Of a DNA stretch of 64,000 bases, positions 45,508 to 54,488 are shown piece by piece (position 1 is the stretch's first letter; each line of letters opens with the position of its first letter). Both the position numbers and the translations under genes were made by a program. Below the pieces are notes generated by a model that worked only from the letters and a program-made list of their open reading frames with translations, made no database searches and was not told where the DNA came from. Source of the DNA: Syntrophus gentianae (GTDB taxonomy: Bacteria > Desulfobacterota > Syntrophia > Syntrophales > Syntrophaceae). The DNA lies in the NCBI RefSeq assembly GCF_900109885.1, contig NZ_FOBS01000019.1:1-64000 (forward strand), read 5' to 3'.

Positions 45508-45534
45508 AACCCGCTAGAAACAGCGGGTTTTTTA
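45508..45534 (+). terminator. strong rho-independent terminator after bamC2
   Basis: AACCCGCT (45508-45515) pairs with AGCGGGTT (45522-45529) around AGAAAC and runs into a T6 tract. Confidence 0.88.
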
Positions 45535-45667
45535 TTGCCGTTTGTCTTATGATGCGTTATGAAACATCGAAATCAAATTAGCTTCAGCATCAAACCCATG
45601 TCCTCGATTATGTCAGGATCACGTTTTTTTGATCTTCTTCATTTATCCAGAAAATTTACCCTTTGAT

Positions 45668-45703
45668 GATCAAACAATGGGCGGAAGCTAATGATAGCCG
45701 AAC
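45668..45703 (+). repeat. direct repeat, right copy flanking the second bam cassette
   Basis: The segment beginning GATCAAACAATGGGCGGAAG matches 41610-41645 at about 28 of 36 positions. It lies in the gene-free stretch 45441-45744, which otherwise holds only the terminator. Confidence 0.5.
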
Positions 45704-45744
45704 GTACGGGCAACAGTCTTTGATGACTCGGAGGATAAGCAGGC

Positions 45745-46161
45745 ATGAAAAATCCCGACAGGAAAAGTGAACTGGTAAATAAACCAGCTCTTGAAGAAGC
45801 AATTGCACACTTTGCCAAGGAAGGTAAAATAAGTTGTGCAGAGGCCATGCAAATTGCGGGAGAGCTTGGTGAATCGAGATTGACAGTGGGCCGAATGCTT
45901 GACCAGCTGGGAATCCATCTCGGCAAATGCCAATTGGGGATTTTGGGATGTATTCACCCGGAGAACAAGATCGTTCAAGCCGCACCGACGGTGCCCCCGG
46001 AAATGGCCGCAGAGATACGACAGGCTTTACAGAATGGATGCCTGTCCTGTGCGATGGCGTGGCATATCGCCGGAGAAAGAAATATCCCTCCGATGGATGT
46101 TTCCGCAGCCTGCGAATGCCTGGAGATACGGATCAAGCCTTGCCAGTTCGGCATCTTTTAA
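45745..46161 (+). CDS. unknown protein with two tandem cysteine-bearing HTH-like repeats
   Basis: The 138-residue protein is not recognised with confidence. It contains the same domain twice. Repeat 1 (about residues 15-70) has KISCAEAMQIAGELG and GIHLGKCQLGIL. Repeat 2 (about 84-138) has CLSCAMAWHIAGERN and EIRIKPCQFGIF. The pattern is S-C-A-x-A-x-x-I-A-G-E, then a helix ending in C-Q-x-G-I. Two cysteines per repeat could bind metal or act in redox. I have a weak memory of similar domains near molybdenum or tungsten enzyme genes, not usable as evidence. It precedes the acyl-CoA synthetase. Confidence 0.65.
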   Translation: MKNPDRKSELVNKPALEEAIAHFAKEGKISCAEAMQIAGELGESRLTVGRMLDQLGIHLGKCQLGILGCIHPENKIVQAAPTVPPEMAAEIRQALQNGCLSCAMAWHIAGERNIPPMDVSAACECLEIRIKPCQFGIF

Positions 46162-46234
46162 GACTTCCCTTGAATTTGACAAAGCACCCCCCTGGGTGGC
46201 GCCTGCTGGATTTCAAGGAGACAGGGAAAACGCT

Positions 46235-48403
46235 ATGGATGAACAGCTACAGACGAACGGCCACATTGCAGCCGCAAAATTGATAAAGGAGGCCTTGGCT
46301 TGTGGAAAATCGGCCCTGGATGAGTGGCAATCAAAGGCCCTGTTCGCGGCCTACGGCATCCCTGTCCCGGTTGGCGTTCTGGTGAACAGCCAAACCGAGG
46401 CTGTCGCCGCCGCCAAGCGGATCGGAGGCAGGCTGGTGATGAAGGGGGTCGGCACCGATATTCAGCACAAGACCGAAGCCGGACTCGTGGTGCTCGGCGT
46501 CGAGGGCTCGGAGGCCGTGGCCGATACATACCGCCTGCTGGAGCAGCGTTCTGCTGGCGCTCTGGAGGCAGTGCTGGTAGAGCAGATGGTCGATGGGAAC
46601 CGGGAATTCATGGTTGGAATGAAGCGCGACCCCGTGTTCGGGCCGGTGGTGGCCTTTGGACTGGGCGGCGTGCTGACGGAGGCCCTGGGCGACGTGGTTC
46701 TGGCCCTTGCACCTGTTGACGACCGGGACGCGGCGGAACTGCCGGACCTGATCAAGACCAGGCGCCTGCTCGGTTCCTTCCGTGGCTATCCCCCGGTGGA
46801 CCGGACGGCCCTCACGAAGATCATCCAGGCAATCGGCCAGATGGCCCTTGATCATCCCGAGATCGCCGAAATCGATGTGAATCCGGTCCTTGTTCAAGAC
46901 GATCAGCCCATTGCCGCCGATGCCCTGATCATCCTTTCCCCGGCCCCTGCACCGAAGCAGGAGAAACATGAATTCAAGAGCAATCTGCGGGCGCTCCTCG
47001 CCCCTCGTTCCATTGCCGTCGTGGGCGCCTCTGAGGATGTGGCGAAGTGGGGCGGTTCGGCCCTGCGCAATATCCTGGACGGTGGCTATTCGGGAAAAGT
47101 GTATCCCGTCAATTCCAGAGGAGGCGTCTTCTTCGGCCGCCAGGCCTTTGAGAACCTGGAGGCGTTGCCCGAGGCCCCCGACCTGGCACTGCTGGCCGTG
47201 GGAAGCCATCAGGCGGCTTCCATGCTTGAACAGTGCGGTCGCAAGGGGATACCGGCAGCCATCCTGATCGCCGCGGGATTTTCCGAAACAGGGGCATCCG
47301 GCGCCGAAGCCGAGCGGGAGATCGCCCGGATCGCCACCGAGGGTGGGGTCACACTCATGGGGCCGAACTGTATGGGCCTGATCTCCAATGAGGTCCAACT
47401 GCATGCCGTCGGGTTCGTCTCCCTCCATCCGCCCAAGGGATATTTGAGCTTTGTGTCGCAGTCTGGCAACCTCGGGGTCATGACCACGAACAACTGCCAG
47501 CGTCGCGGAATCGGCATCGATAAGTTCGCCAGCGTGGGAAATGAGGCCCAGATCGGGGCGGTGGACGTTCTTGAGTACCTGCGCGACGATCCGAACACGT
47601 CATGCGTCATGATGTATGTCGAAGGCATTGACGATGGGCAGCGCTTCCTGGAGATCGCCCGGCGCACCACGGCGGTCAAACCCGTTGTAGTGATTCGCGC
47701 CGGCCTGACCGAGTTCGGCAGCAAAGCGGCGGCATCGCACACCGGCGCGCTGGCTGGATCCGCTGCTGTATGGGAGGCAGCCGCACGGCGGGCGGGAGTC
47801 GTCACCTGCACCACGGTGCAGGACGTGGTTGACCTCGGGACCTGTCTGGCCTACTTGCCACTGCCCAGGGGACGGCGGATCGCGGTGGTAACCCAGGGAG
47901 GCGGAGCCGGCGTCAGGGCGGCGGATGAAATCGCCCGCCACGGTTTGAGGCTGGCTGAGCTGCCCGCTGAGCTCTATGCATCTCTCGATGCGATTCTCCC
48001 CCCGTTCTGGAGCCGGCGGAATCCGCTGGATCTCGTGGCCTCCGCCGGTGGAGATGTGGGGCCGCGGGTTCTCAAGGCCGTGACTGAGTGCGACGCGGTC
48101 GATGCGGTGATCGTGCTTTCCCTGCTGGGCGTTCCCACCAGCGCCACAGAGGACCGAGCCAAGACCGCCGACGGAGAGTTTGCCGGACTTATCCCCTGGG
48201 AAAATTCGCTTTTATTGCACGTGGCGGAACTCATGGAGTCCACGGGCAAACCGATTCTCAACGTGCCTGACTCGCCAATCCGCGGCTCAGTGTTCGATTT
48301 CGGCAAGCGTTACAGCCCGATCGTCCTGTCATCACCACAGGCTGCGGCATTGGCCCTTGATCGGATGGAATGGTATAACTCCCATCGGCGCGACCGCAAA
48401 TGA
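46235..48403 (+). CDS. NDP-forming acyl-CoA synthetase (fused alpha/beta subunits)
   Basis: The 722-residue protein has an N-terminal ATP-grasp domain (SKALFAAYGIPVPVGV, VLVEQMVDGNREFMVGM, EIDVNPVLV, residues 25-235). A CoA-binding Rossmann domain (RSIAVVGASEDVAKWGGSAL) and the succinyl-CoA ligase-like core follow. The phosphorylated histidine is in AASHTGALAG. Such enzymes interconvert acyl-CoA, ADP and phosphate with acid, CoA and ATP, conserving thioester energy. In a syntroph this suits ATP formation from acetyl-CoA or another acyl-CoA product. I chose ATG 46235, after AAGGAG. Confidence 0.88.
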   Translation: MDEQLQTNGHIAAAKLIKEALACGKSALDEWQSKALFAAYGIPVPVGVLVNSQTEAVAAAKRIGGRLVMKGVGTDIQHKTEAGLVVLGVEGSEAVADTYRLLEQRSAGALEAVLVEQMVDGNREFMVGMKRDPVFGPVVAFGLGGVLTEALGDVVLALAPVDDRDAAELPDLIKTRRLLGSFRGYPPVDRTALTKIIQAIGQMALDHPEIAEIDVNPVLVQDDQPIAADALIILSPAPAPKQEKHEFKSNLRALLAPRSIAVVGASEDVAKWGGSALRNILDGGYSGKVYPVNSRGGVFFGRQAFENLEALPEAPDLALLAVGSHQAASMLEQCGRKGIPAAILIAAGFSETGASGAEAEREIARIATEGGVTLMGPNCMGLISNEVQLHAVGFVSLHPPKGYLSFVSQSGNLGVMTTNNCQRRGIGIDKFASVGNEAQIGAVDVLEYLRDDPNTSCVMMYVEGIDDGQRFLEIARRTTAVKPVVVIRAGLTEFGSKAAASHTGALAGSAAVWEAAARRAGVVTCTTVQDVVDLGTCLAYLPLPRGRRIAVVTQGGGAGVRAADEIARHGLRLAELPAELYASLDAILPPFWSRRNPLDLVASAGGDVGPRVLKAVTECDAVDAVIVLSLLGVPTSATEDRAKTADGEFAGLIPWENSLLLHVAELMESTGKPILNVPDSPIRGSVFDFGKRYSPIVLSSPQAAALALDRMEWYNSHRRDRK

Positions 48404-48433
48404 TGTCTCTCCCATACCGAGTTGCATTCAAAA

Positions 48434-48507
48434 GGATAACAAGGCGGCAAGGAGGAGGCGACACAGTCGTATAAATAATACGTCGAGGAGTCGACGACGA
48501 AGCCAAC
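48434..48507 (-). repeat. dispersed 74-nt repeat, copy 2
   Basis: The reverse complement matches 22845-22918 in sequence order and length. The core CGTATAAATAATACG can form a small hairpin. It lies between the acyl-CoA synthetase gene and a convergent unknown gene. Confidence 0.6.
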
Positions 48508-48536
48508 GCAGTTAGCCGAATGAAGGCAACTTGGTA

Positions 48537-48884
48537 TCACCACCAGCCATCCAGTTCCTCGATGACCCGCCAGGCAACCTTTTCGCCCTCTTGATTGCTG
48601 CCCCAAAGGGAAAAGACCGTGCGGGGCGAACGATAGGTACGGATGACCTCCCGCAGGGAATTTTTCAGGCTATCCTCGGAATCGGTCTCGAGAGAAATCA
48701 CGGTCTGGCTTATTGTTTCAAGATCTTTATCCAGAGTTTTTTCACCCTTGGGGGTCATTTCGCCTTCAATGTTCTCCAGACCGACCGCCAGCGACTCCTT
48801 GGCCGCAAGCGCCTGGAGATCCTCTTTCCGGATCGCCTGAAGGGCGTCGCCGGGGTAGTATCTCAGCTTGACTAGATATTTCAT
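48537..48884 (-). CDS. hypothetical protein, 115 residues
   Basis: I do not recognise this protein. It begins MKYLVKLRYYPGDALQAIRKE and has an acidic helical middle rich in Glu and Lys. It ends with VAWRVIEELDGWW. There is no signal peptide, membrane segment or cysteine motif. GAGGAGG precedes the ATG at good spacing, so I accept it as a real gene. It lies downstream of the flavodoxin-like reductase on the same strand and may be co-transcribed. Confidence 0.6.
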   Translation of the reverse strand: MKYLVKLRYYPGDALQAIRKEDLQALAAKESLAVGLENIEGEMTPKGEKTLDKDLETISQTVISLETDSEDSLKNSLREVIRTYRSPRTVFSLWGSNQEGEKVAWRVIEELDGWW

Positions 48885-48906
48885 GAAACGCCTCCTCGAT
48901 CCCTCT

Positions 48907-49761
48907 CTAGGATTTTTTCAGATAATCCTTGTATTTCTGGGCCATTTCCTTCCGCTGCGTCTTCGTCTTGATGAAGAAATCCTTGGAGGGCTTCAGGTGA
49001 TAGGAAAAATGGCGCTGAAGATTTTCCACCGACCAGCGGTGCCGCGCAATGGCTTCCGGCGTAAAGACGACCCTGATCTTGCCGTCTTCGATTTTGAGAC
49101 TGCCCCTTACGGCGCAGACAGGGCACTCGACGGTTTCCATATCCTTCAGGATCCGGATATTCCGGTCGTGACAGATCGGACAGATCCCTTCTTCGCCCTG
49201 AAAGGAGGCATCTCCCGTTTGAATGGCCCGAACAACCTGCCTGCCCAGGTTCCGGGATTTCTCCAGGGCATCCTGGATAAGAGGCGCTTCACTGAGGCCC
49301 TGGACATGAATAAGCAATTGGTCGATGACCTGGATCCCCAGGGCAAGGAGCCAGGTATTGGTCATCTGAAAGACATTCTGGGTCCAGCCCCTGGTGGCAT
49401 AGGGGACGATCACGCCCCCGACCTTTCCCCGCATTATGTTCTGCTGCATGGGGGCAAATCCACGATCAATCAACTGTTTGATAATGGCCGTCGCCTCCAG
49501 GATATAGCAGGGCACCCCGACGATGATGCCGTCACTTTCGGCCATTTTGGCAAAAATGAAATTGGCATCGTCCTTGATCACACAGTCCCTTTCCTGAAGA
49601 AGACAAGCGGCACATCCCTTACAGGGTTCCACACGATAATCGGTCAGACGCAGGATTTCGACCTGGGCGCCCTCTTCTTCCGCACCCAGGAGCGCTTCCT
49701 TGGTCAGGATTTCCGAATTGCCAGACTGACGCACGCTCCCAACAAGCCCCAGTATCTTCAT
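48907..49761 (-). CDS. flavodoxin-like NAD(P)H-dependent FMN reductase with zinc ribbon
   Basis: The 284-residue protein begins with the flavodoxin fold (MKILGLVGSVRQSGNSEIL, with the phosphate-binding SxRxxGNSE loop). A cluster CKGCAACLLQERDC follows, as in iron-sulfur flavoproteins, then GVPCYILEATAIIKQLIDRG. The C-terminus adds a zinc ribbon (CPICHDRN...CPVC). Proteins of this kind act in electron transfer in strict anaerobes. The physiological partner is unknown. Confidence 0.8.
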   Translation of the reverse strand: MKILGLVGSVRQSGNSEILTKEALLGAEEEGAQVEILRLTDYRVEPCKGCAACLLQERDCVIKDDANFIFAKMAESDGIIVGVPCYILEATAIIKQLIDRGFAPMQQNIMRGKVGGVIVPYATRGWTQNVFQMTNTWLLALGIQVIDQLLIHVQGLSEAPLIQDALEKSRNLGRQVVRAIQTGDASFQGEEGICPICHDRNIRILKDMETVECPVCAVRGSLKIEDGKIRVVFTPEAIARHRWSVENLQRHFSYHLKPSKDFFIKTKTQRKEMAQKYKDYLKKS

Positions 49762-49881
49762 GCTTTTCCCCTCGTTTTTTTGAAAATTTCTATAGCATGA
49801 ACAAAATGTTGAGTCTATGTTTAACCTCTTTCCGGGATTTCCCGAAATGGCTCTGAGTATATCGAAGTGTTCTGCGATGGG

Positions 49882-51726
49882 TCACTTCGGGGCCTCGTCT
49901 TTTCCTTCGTGAAAGAAGGCAAAAATCTTTTCTCCCATCTCTTTTCCGATTCCCTTAACCGCCGCCAGCTCTTCCAGCGGAGCCTCTCTTATCTTTTGAA
50001 TATCCCCGAAATACCGAAGAAGGGTTTTTTTGCGGACGGCCCCTATCCCCGGGATGTTATCCAGCTGGGAGAGAAAGTCACTTTTTGTCTTCAAATGTCG
50101 ATGATAGGAAACGGCAAAGCGATGGGCTTCATCCCGGATGCGCTGAAGGAGGAAAAGCACGGAAGGCCAGCGGCTCAGATAAAGCGCCTCTTTCTTATGG
50201 GGCAGGTACACCCTGTCCTCGCTTTTGTTGACCCCTCCCCCGGACACGACGCTATCTGCCCTTTCCTTGGCCAGACCGATGACGTCCGGTCCCGAAATCG
50301 ACAGATCCTTCAGCAGGGACAAGGCGACAGCCAGTTGACCTTTCCCGCCGTCCACAACGATCAGGTCGGGCATATTTTCCCCTGTTGAATACCTTCTTTT
50401 CAGGGCCTCGTACATCATGGCGTAATCATCCGCCCCTTCGACCGTGCGGATGCGAAAACGGCGATATCCGGATTTCCAGGGTCGGCCTCCGCAGAAGGTC
50501 ACCATGGAGGCGACGGCAAGCCGGCCGCCGATGTTGGAGATATCAAAAGCCTCGATTTTTTCCGGAAAGCGGCGTAGATGCAGTTTTTCCATCAGCAGGG
50601 GCAGAGACGCCTCCGGATCTTCAAAGGATTTTCGTTCCATCTTCAGACGATGTTCAGCATTCTGTTGGGCAATCCGAAGAAGTTCCAGGCCCCGCCCCCT
50701 CCGGGGGACGAGGAGCGACAGGGCTTTCCCTCGCCTTTCCTCGAGATACTCGTTCATGATTTCCTGGTCTTCAAGAGAATACGGAATCAGAATTTCCTGG
50801 GGAATCTCCGCGGCGGAGTCATAATACTGCACAAGCAGGGAAGAGAGCATGTCTTTTGTTTCCCCTTCATATTTCAGCACGGGCAAGGGCTGGCTCCCCA
50901 GAATTTTCCCTGAACGGATCAGGAGAACGCAAACCTGAATGAGGGGGCCTTCCCGGTACAGACCGAAAATATCCTGATCCTTTGTCGTCCTTGAGACCAT
51001 GCGCTGTTTTTCCAGGGTCCGCTCAATAGCGCCGATCCGGTCACGCAGCTGGGCCGCCTCTTCAAAATTCATCTCCTCCGCTGCCTGCGTCATCCGCTTT
51101 TTCAGCTCGCCGAGAAGTTTTTTCTCCCGCCCCTCGAGAAACACGATGCCGTCCCGGACCATTCGGAGATAATCTTCAGAATCGATGCGGCCGACGCAGG
51201 GCGCAAGGCAACGCCTGATCTGATATTCCAGACAGGGCCGAGTGCGTCCGTTCAGCTCCGCATCCCGGCACGTCCGCAGAGGAAAAAGAGACTGCAGGAA
51301 CTGGAGGGTTTCGCGGGCCGAGGCGCTGGAAGGATAGGGTCCGAAGTATTTCGCCCTGTCTTTTCGAGGACGCCGGACCATTTGAAACCGGGGAAAGGGT
51401 TCGTTCAGATCCACCCGGACGTTGAAATAGGCCTTGTCGTCACGAAAATAGACGTTGTACCGGGGACGGTGTTCCTTGATCAGGTTGTTTTCAAGGATGA
51501 GGGCCTCTTTTTCCGTTTCCGTCACGATGAACTCGAGATCGGAAATTCGCGAAACGAGGAAAGGAATCATTGCCCGGGAATCGGTCCCGCCAAAGTAGGC
51601 GCGAATCCGGCTTTTGAGATCCTTGGCCTTTCCGACATAAAGGACTTTTCCGGAGGCATCCTTCATGAGATAGACGCCGGGAGTCCTTGGCGCGGAGGAA
51701 ATGCGGCTTTCCAGTTCCTTTTTCAT
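49882..51726 (-). CDS. uvrC: excinuclease ABC subunit C
   Basis: The 614-residue protein is the dual-incision nuclease of nucleotide excision repair. It has the N-terminal GIY-YIG domain (TPGVYLMKDASGKVLYVGKA), a UVR motif (EEMNFEEAAQLRDRI) and the C-terminal RNase H-like nuclease block (EAFDISNIGG, DLIVVDGGKGQL). Tandem HhH motifs follow (NIPGIGAVRKKTLL, VKGIGKEMGEKI). I chose ATG 51726; an in-frame TTG at 51750 is possible. It lies immediately downstream of the speD-speE fusion gene. Confidence 0.96.
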   Translation of the reverse strand: MKKELESRISSAPRTPGVYLMKDASGKVLYVGKAKDLKSRIRAYFGGTDSRAMIPFLVSRISDLEFIVTETEKEALILENNLIKEHRPRYNVYFRDDKAYFNVRVDLNEPFPRFQMVRRPRKDRAKYFGPYPSSASARETLQFLQSLFPLRTCRDAELNGRTRPCLEYQIRRCLAPCVGRIDSEDYLRMVRDGIVFLEGREKKLLGELKKRMTQAAEEMNFEEAAQLRDRIGAIERTLEKQRMVSRTTKDQDIFGLYREGPLIQVCVLLIRSGKILGSQPLPVLKYEGETKDMLSSLLVQYYDSAAEIPQEILIPYSLEDQEIMNEYLEERRGKALSLLVPRRGRGLELLRIAQQNAEHRLKMERKSFEDPEASLPLLMEKLHLRRFPEKIEAFDISNIGGRLAVASMVTFCGGRPWKSGYRRFRIRTVEGADDYAMMYEALKRRYSTGENMPDLIVVDGGKGQLAVALSLLKDLSISGPDVIGLAKERADSVVSGGGVNKSEDRVYLPHKKEALYLSRWPSVLFLLQRIRDEAHRFAVSYHRHLKTKSDFLSQLDNIPGIGAVRKKTLLRYFGDIQKIREAPLEELAAVKGIGKEMGEKIFAFFHEGKDEAPK

Positions 51727-51756
51727 TAAAGTGTTTGAGGCGATTTTCAAATCTTT

Positions 51757-52833
51757 TCAGATCTTGATGCAGGAGGCAAACATCCACATGCTGCCATAAG
51801 AGGGGATAAACTTCTTCGTCAGTTTCACGGAAGAAAAATGCCGCCTTAAAAGATTCTCCACCAGTTCGATCGTACGGTAATCATATTCGGAAGCGCACTG
51901 GAGAGAAAGGCATCCCTGGCTTTTCAGATCCGCCTTCATCTTCGCAAAGAGCTGGTCCAGGTAAGCCTCTCGATCCATGACGATAAAGGACTCCGGATGC
52001 ATGGTCAGATCATAGATCATCGCCTCGAAAGAGTGGCTTCCATCGAGGTATTCAAAAACATCGGCAATGACGACATTCGTTCTTTTGTCTTCAAAGGCGG
52101 AATAGCAGATACTTCGGAGGTAGGTTTTCGCTACTTCGATGACCTCTTCATCGATATCAATGACCGAAACGCTGCCGGGATTCAATTTCAAGACTTCATA
52201 AAGGACGCCGCCATCCCCGCCACCCAGAATCGCCACCGATGAAAGAGCGTTTTGCTTTTCCCGAAGAGGATTCACCATGGCCTCATTATAGAGATGGGCA
52301 TCCCGTTCGGCAATCTGCAGATCATTATCGAGAAAGAGCATCCGGCCGAAGTCCTGATTCTCGATGACCTTGATATCCTGATACCTCGAACTCCCGGAAT
52401 AAAGCTCCGCATCAATGCGGTACCGGACGTCGAAACCAGCCGAACTGTTGTCATCGGTAATCCAATTGGTCCTGGCTACTTCAAGCGGATTTCCCCGGGA
52501 TACCTCAACGATCCGCGTGGTTGCCGGCATCAGCTTCTCTTCGAGATAATGCAGCAGGTCCATGGATTTATGGCTGCCCCGGGAACAGGTAAAGACATCC
52601 ACGGAGGCGTGACGGGCTTCCGGATAGGTATGGATCGCTACGTGGGATTCACGAATGACGGCGATAGAGGTTACCCCGATGGGATCGTAACAGTGGCTGG
52701 TCATGCCAACCAGCCCGAGATGACAGGCATCGATCCCTTCCGCGAGGATTTTTTCCAGTGCTTCGGAATCATTCAATATATTGAAAGAACAATCAAAAAA
52801 TTCTGCAAGGATTTGGTTTCCCGTGGGTTTCAT
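51757..52833 (-). CDS. SpeD-SpeE fusion: S-adenosylmethionine decarboxylase + spermidine synthase-like
   Basis: The 358-residue protein joins two steps of polyamine synthesis. Residues about 1-120 are a SpeD domain; RESHVAIHTYPEARHASVD carries the serine that becomes the pyruvoyl group by self-cleavage. Residues about 130-358 are a spermidine-synthase-like domain with VAILGGGDGGVLYEVL and SVIDIDEEVIEVA. The usual DSTDP catalytic block reads DLTMHPE, keeping the first Asp but not the second. The start ATG 52833 has AAGGGG at 7 bases; the ATG/GTG region upstream belongs to the preceding gene. Confidence 0.9.
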   Translation of the reverse strand: MKPTGNQILAEFFDCSFNILNDSEALEKILAEGIDACHLGLVGMTSHCYDPIGVTSIAVIRESHVAIHTYPEARHASVDVFTCSRGSHKSMDLLHYLEEKLMPATTRIVEVSRGNPLEVARTNWITDDNSSAGFDVRYRIDAELYSGSSRYQDIKVIENQDFGRMLFLDNDLQIAERDAHLYNEAMVNPLREKQNALSSVAILGGGDGGVLYEVLKLNPGSVSVIDIDEEVIEVAKTYLRSICYSAFEDKRTNVVIADVFEYLDGSHSFEAMIYDLTMHPESFIVMDREAYLDQLFAKMKADLKSQGCLSLQCASEYDYRTIELVENLLRRHFSSVKLTKKFIPSYGSMWMFASCIKI

Positions 52834-52850
52834 GGCCAGCCCCTTTCGAT

Positions 52851-53564
52851 CTATAAAGATATGGGCTGCAACCATTTGTTCGTGTTTCCGTCGTAGAACC
52901 ATTTATCCGGAAAACCGCGACGTTTGACGAAGGTTGGATTTTTGGCCCAGAGGGTCAGAGACTCATAGGCGGTCTGTATCTTTCGAAACATGTCCGCATC
53001 TCCACCAAGATCGGGATGGTGAATTTTAACCTGCCGACGGTAGGCATTGCGAATGACCTGCTGTGGATCGCCACGATTGAGTTGTCCGGAATCCAGGTTG
53101 AGATGCTGAAGAGACTTTTTTTGAATGGACGGCGTCCGCACTTCATAGGGTTTGACACAAGACACCGAAGAGGTGTTTCGAACAGCCCGCTCCAGCAGAA
53201 ACTTTGAAGCCAGATATTTCTTGTTGGTCCGCCGCTGTTCCGCCCACCATATCTCGCCCAGATGATCGGCCATCCGGCTGAAATCATCGGCCGGCTTCTT
53301 ACCCCGGCTGCGGGGAAAGGAAAAACTGTAGATTTCGCGGGAGCTGAAGGGAATCATGTCCATTATAATCAGCAGTTCAGAAAAATAAAAGGTGGCATAC
53401 TGGGCGTTTAACGCCTGAACCAGACCTGTGCGCAGATCCAGCTTATTGCGCAACCGTTGCCGGCAATCCGTAGAGCAGTATTTCCTCCGGCCGCGCTGGA
53501 TTGTTTCCCCGCAGGCTAAACAGCGGTTCTTTCTTTTTTCTTTTATCGCTACAAGGTCATTCAC
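52851..53564 (-). CDS. J-domain protein with N-terminal zinc finger
   Basis: The 237-residue protein has a C-x2-C...C-x3-C finger near the N-terminus (CLACGE, YCSTDC). A middle region of unknown type follows. A C-terminal J domain (VIRNAYRRQVKIHHPDLGGDA, FRKIQTAYESLTLWA) retains the essential HPD, so it should stimulate a DnaK-type ATPase. It is not a standard DnaJ, lacking the G/F region and the CxxCxGxG repeats. The start is uncertain: GTG 53564 or TTG 53573. It precedes the speD-speE gene on the same strand. Confidence 0.75.
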   Translation of the reverse strand: MNDLVAIKEKRKNRCLACGETIQRGRRKYCSTDCRQRLRNKLDLRTGLVQALNAQYATFYFSELLIIMDMIPFSSREIYSFSFPRSRGKKPADDFSRMADHLGEIWWAEQRRTNKKYLASKFLLERAVRNTSSVSCVKPYEVRTPSIQKKSLQHLNLDSGQLNRGDPQQVIRNAYRRQVKIHHPDLGGDADMFRKIQTAYESLTLWAKNPTFVKRRGFPDKWFYDGNTNKWLQPISL

Positions 53565-53637
53565 TTCTCTCAACAGCCCGTTACAGTTTTACACTTCGTG
53601 ATTTCTATCACATCAGGGAAATTTTTTCCGTTTGTTT

Positions 53638-54195
53638 TTATCTCTGCCGCGAATATTTCCCCATGAGCTGCGTCTCAGCAAGGACATGCCCCTTCATTGC
53701 CTGCAGCAATTGATCCTTGGTCGCTCCCGGTTTCAGATTCAATTTCGCGTCCAGCGCATACAGTTTGAAACAATACCGGTGGGTCCCGCCAGGCGGGCAG
53801 GGCCCACCATAACCGATTCTCGACCAGTCATTCTTTCCCTGCCGGATGCCACTTTCGAGTTCCCGCTCCGGTCGGACATTCTCCTCAAGCTTCTTCATGT
53901 CTGACGGAATATCATAAATTACCCAGTGAACCCATATTCCACCGGGCGCGTCCGGGTCATCACAGATCAGGGAAAAACTTTCCGTTCTGTCCGGAACAGA
54001 TTCCCACTCCAGTGGCGGGGAAACGTCCTGTCCATCGCAGGTGTACTTCGACGGAATTTTCTGACCTTCTTTGAACGCGGAACAGAATATTTTCATCGTT
54101 ATTCCTCCTTTCGGCGCGGATAAGGCATGACCATAGAATCCAAGGCACAGCAACACCATTCCTCCAAGCACAATCCAGCTGGCTCGTCCTTTCAT
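53638..54195 (-). CDS. secreted PEBP family protein (YbhB/YbcL, Raf kinase inhibitor-like)
   Basis: The 185-residue protein starts with a signal peptide (ASWIVLGGMVLLCLGFYGHALSA, cleavage near residue 27). The PEBP anion-binding motifs follow: ICDDPDAPGGIWVHWVIYD and GYGGPCPPGGTHRYCFKLYA. The bacterial members have no settled function, and periplasmic location is inferred from the signal. It lies alone. Confidence 0.88.
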   Translation of the reverse strand: MKGRASWIVLGGMVLLCLGFYGHALSAPKGGITMKIFCSAFKEGQKIPSKYTCDGQDVSPPLEWESVPDRTESFSLICDDPDAPGGIWVHWVIYDIPSDMKKLEENVRPERELESGIRQGKNDWSRIGYGGPCPPGGTHRYCFKLYALDAKLNLKPGATKDQLLQAMKGHVLAETQLMGKYSRQR

Positions 54196-54488
54196 CCTTT
54201 ATCTCCTCTGACTAAGCAAATAAAGATAACCCATTGATGCGGAATTGGAATCATCCATTAAAATACGAAGACAGGGGTTGGTTGTCAAACATTTTCATCA
54301 GATCAAGACTACAAGACTCCCGAGAAACGTCAGGTCCTAGTTTCTATTTGACATCCCAGTGTATTTCCGCTAATTTAGAAGCAAATTAAGCTATGCAACA
54401 ATGCTGCTTTTTTGTTTCCGGAAAGTTTTATTTGCGACATTAGGGGGTCATCTCAAATCACTATCCAGCAAAAAGGAGATAAATAAAG

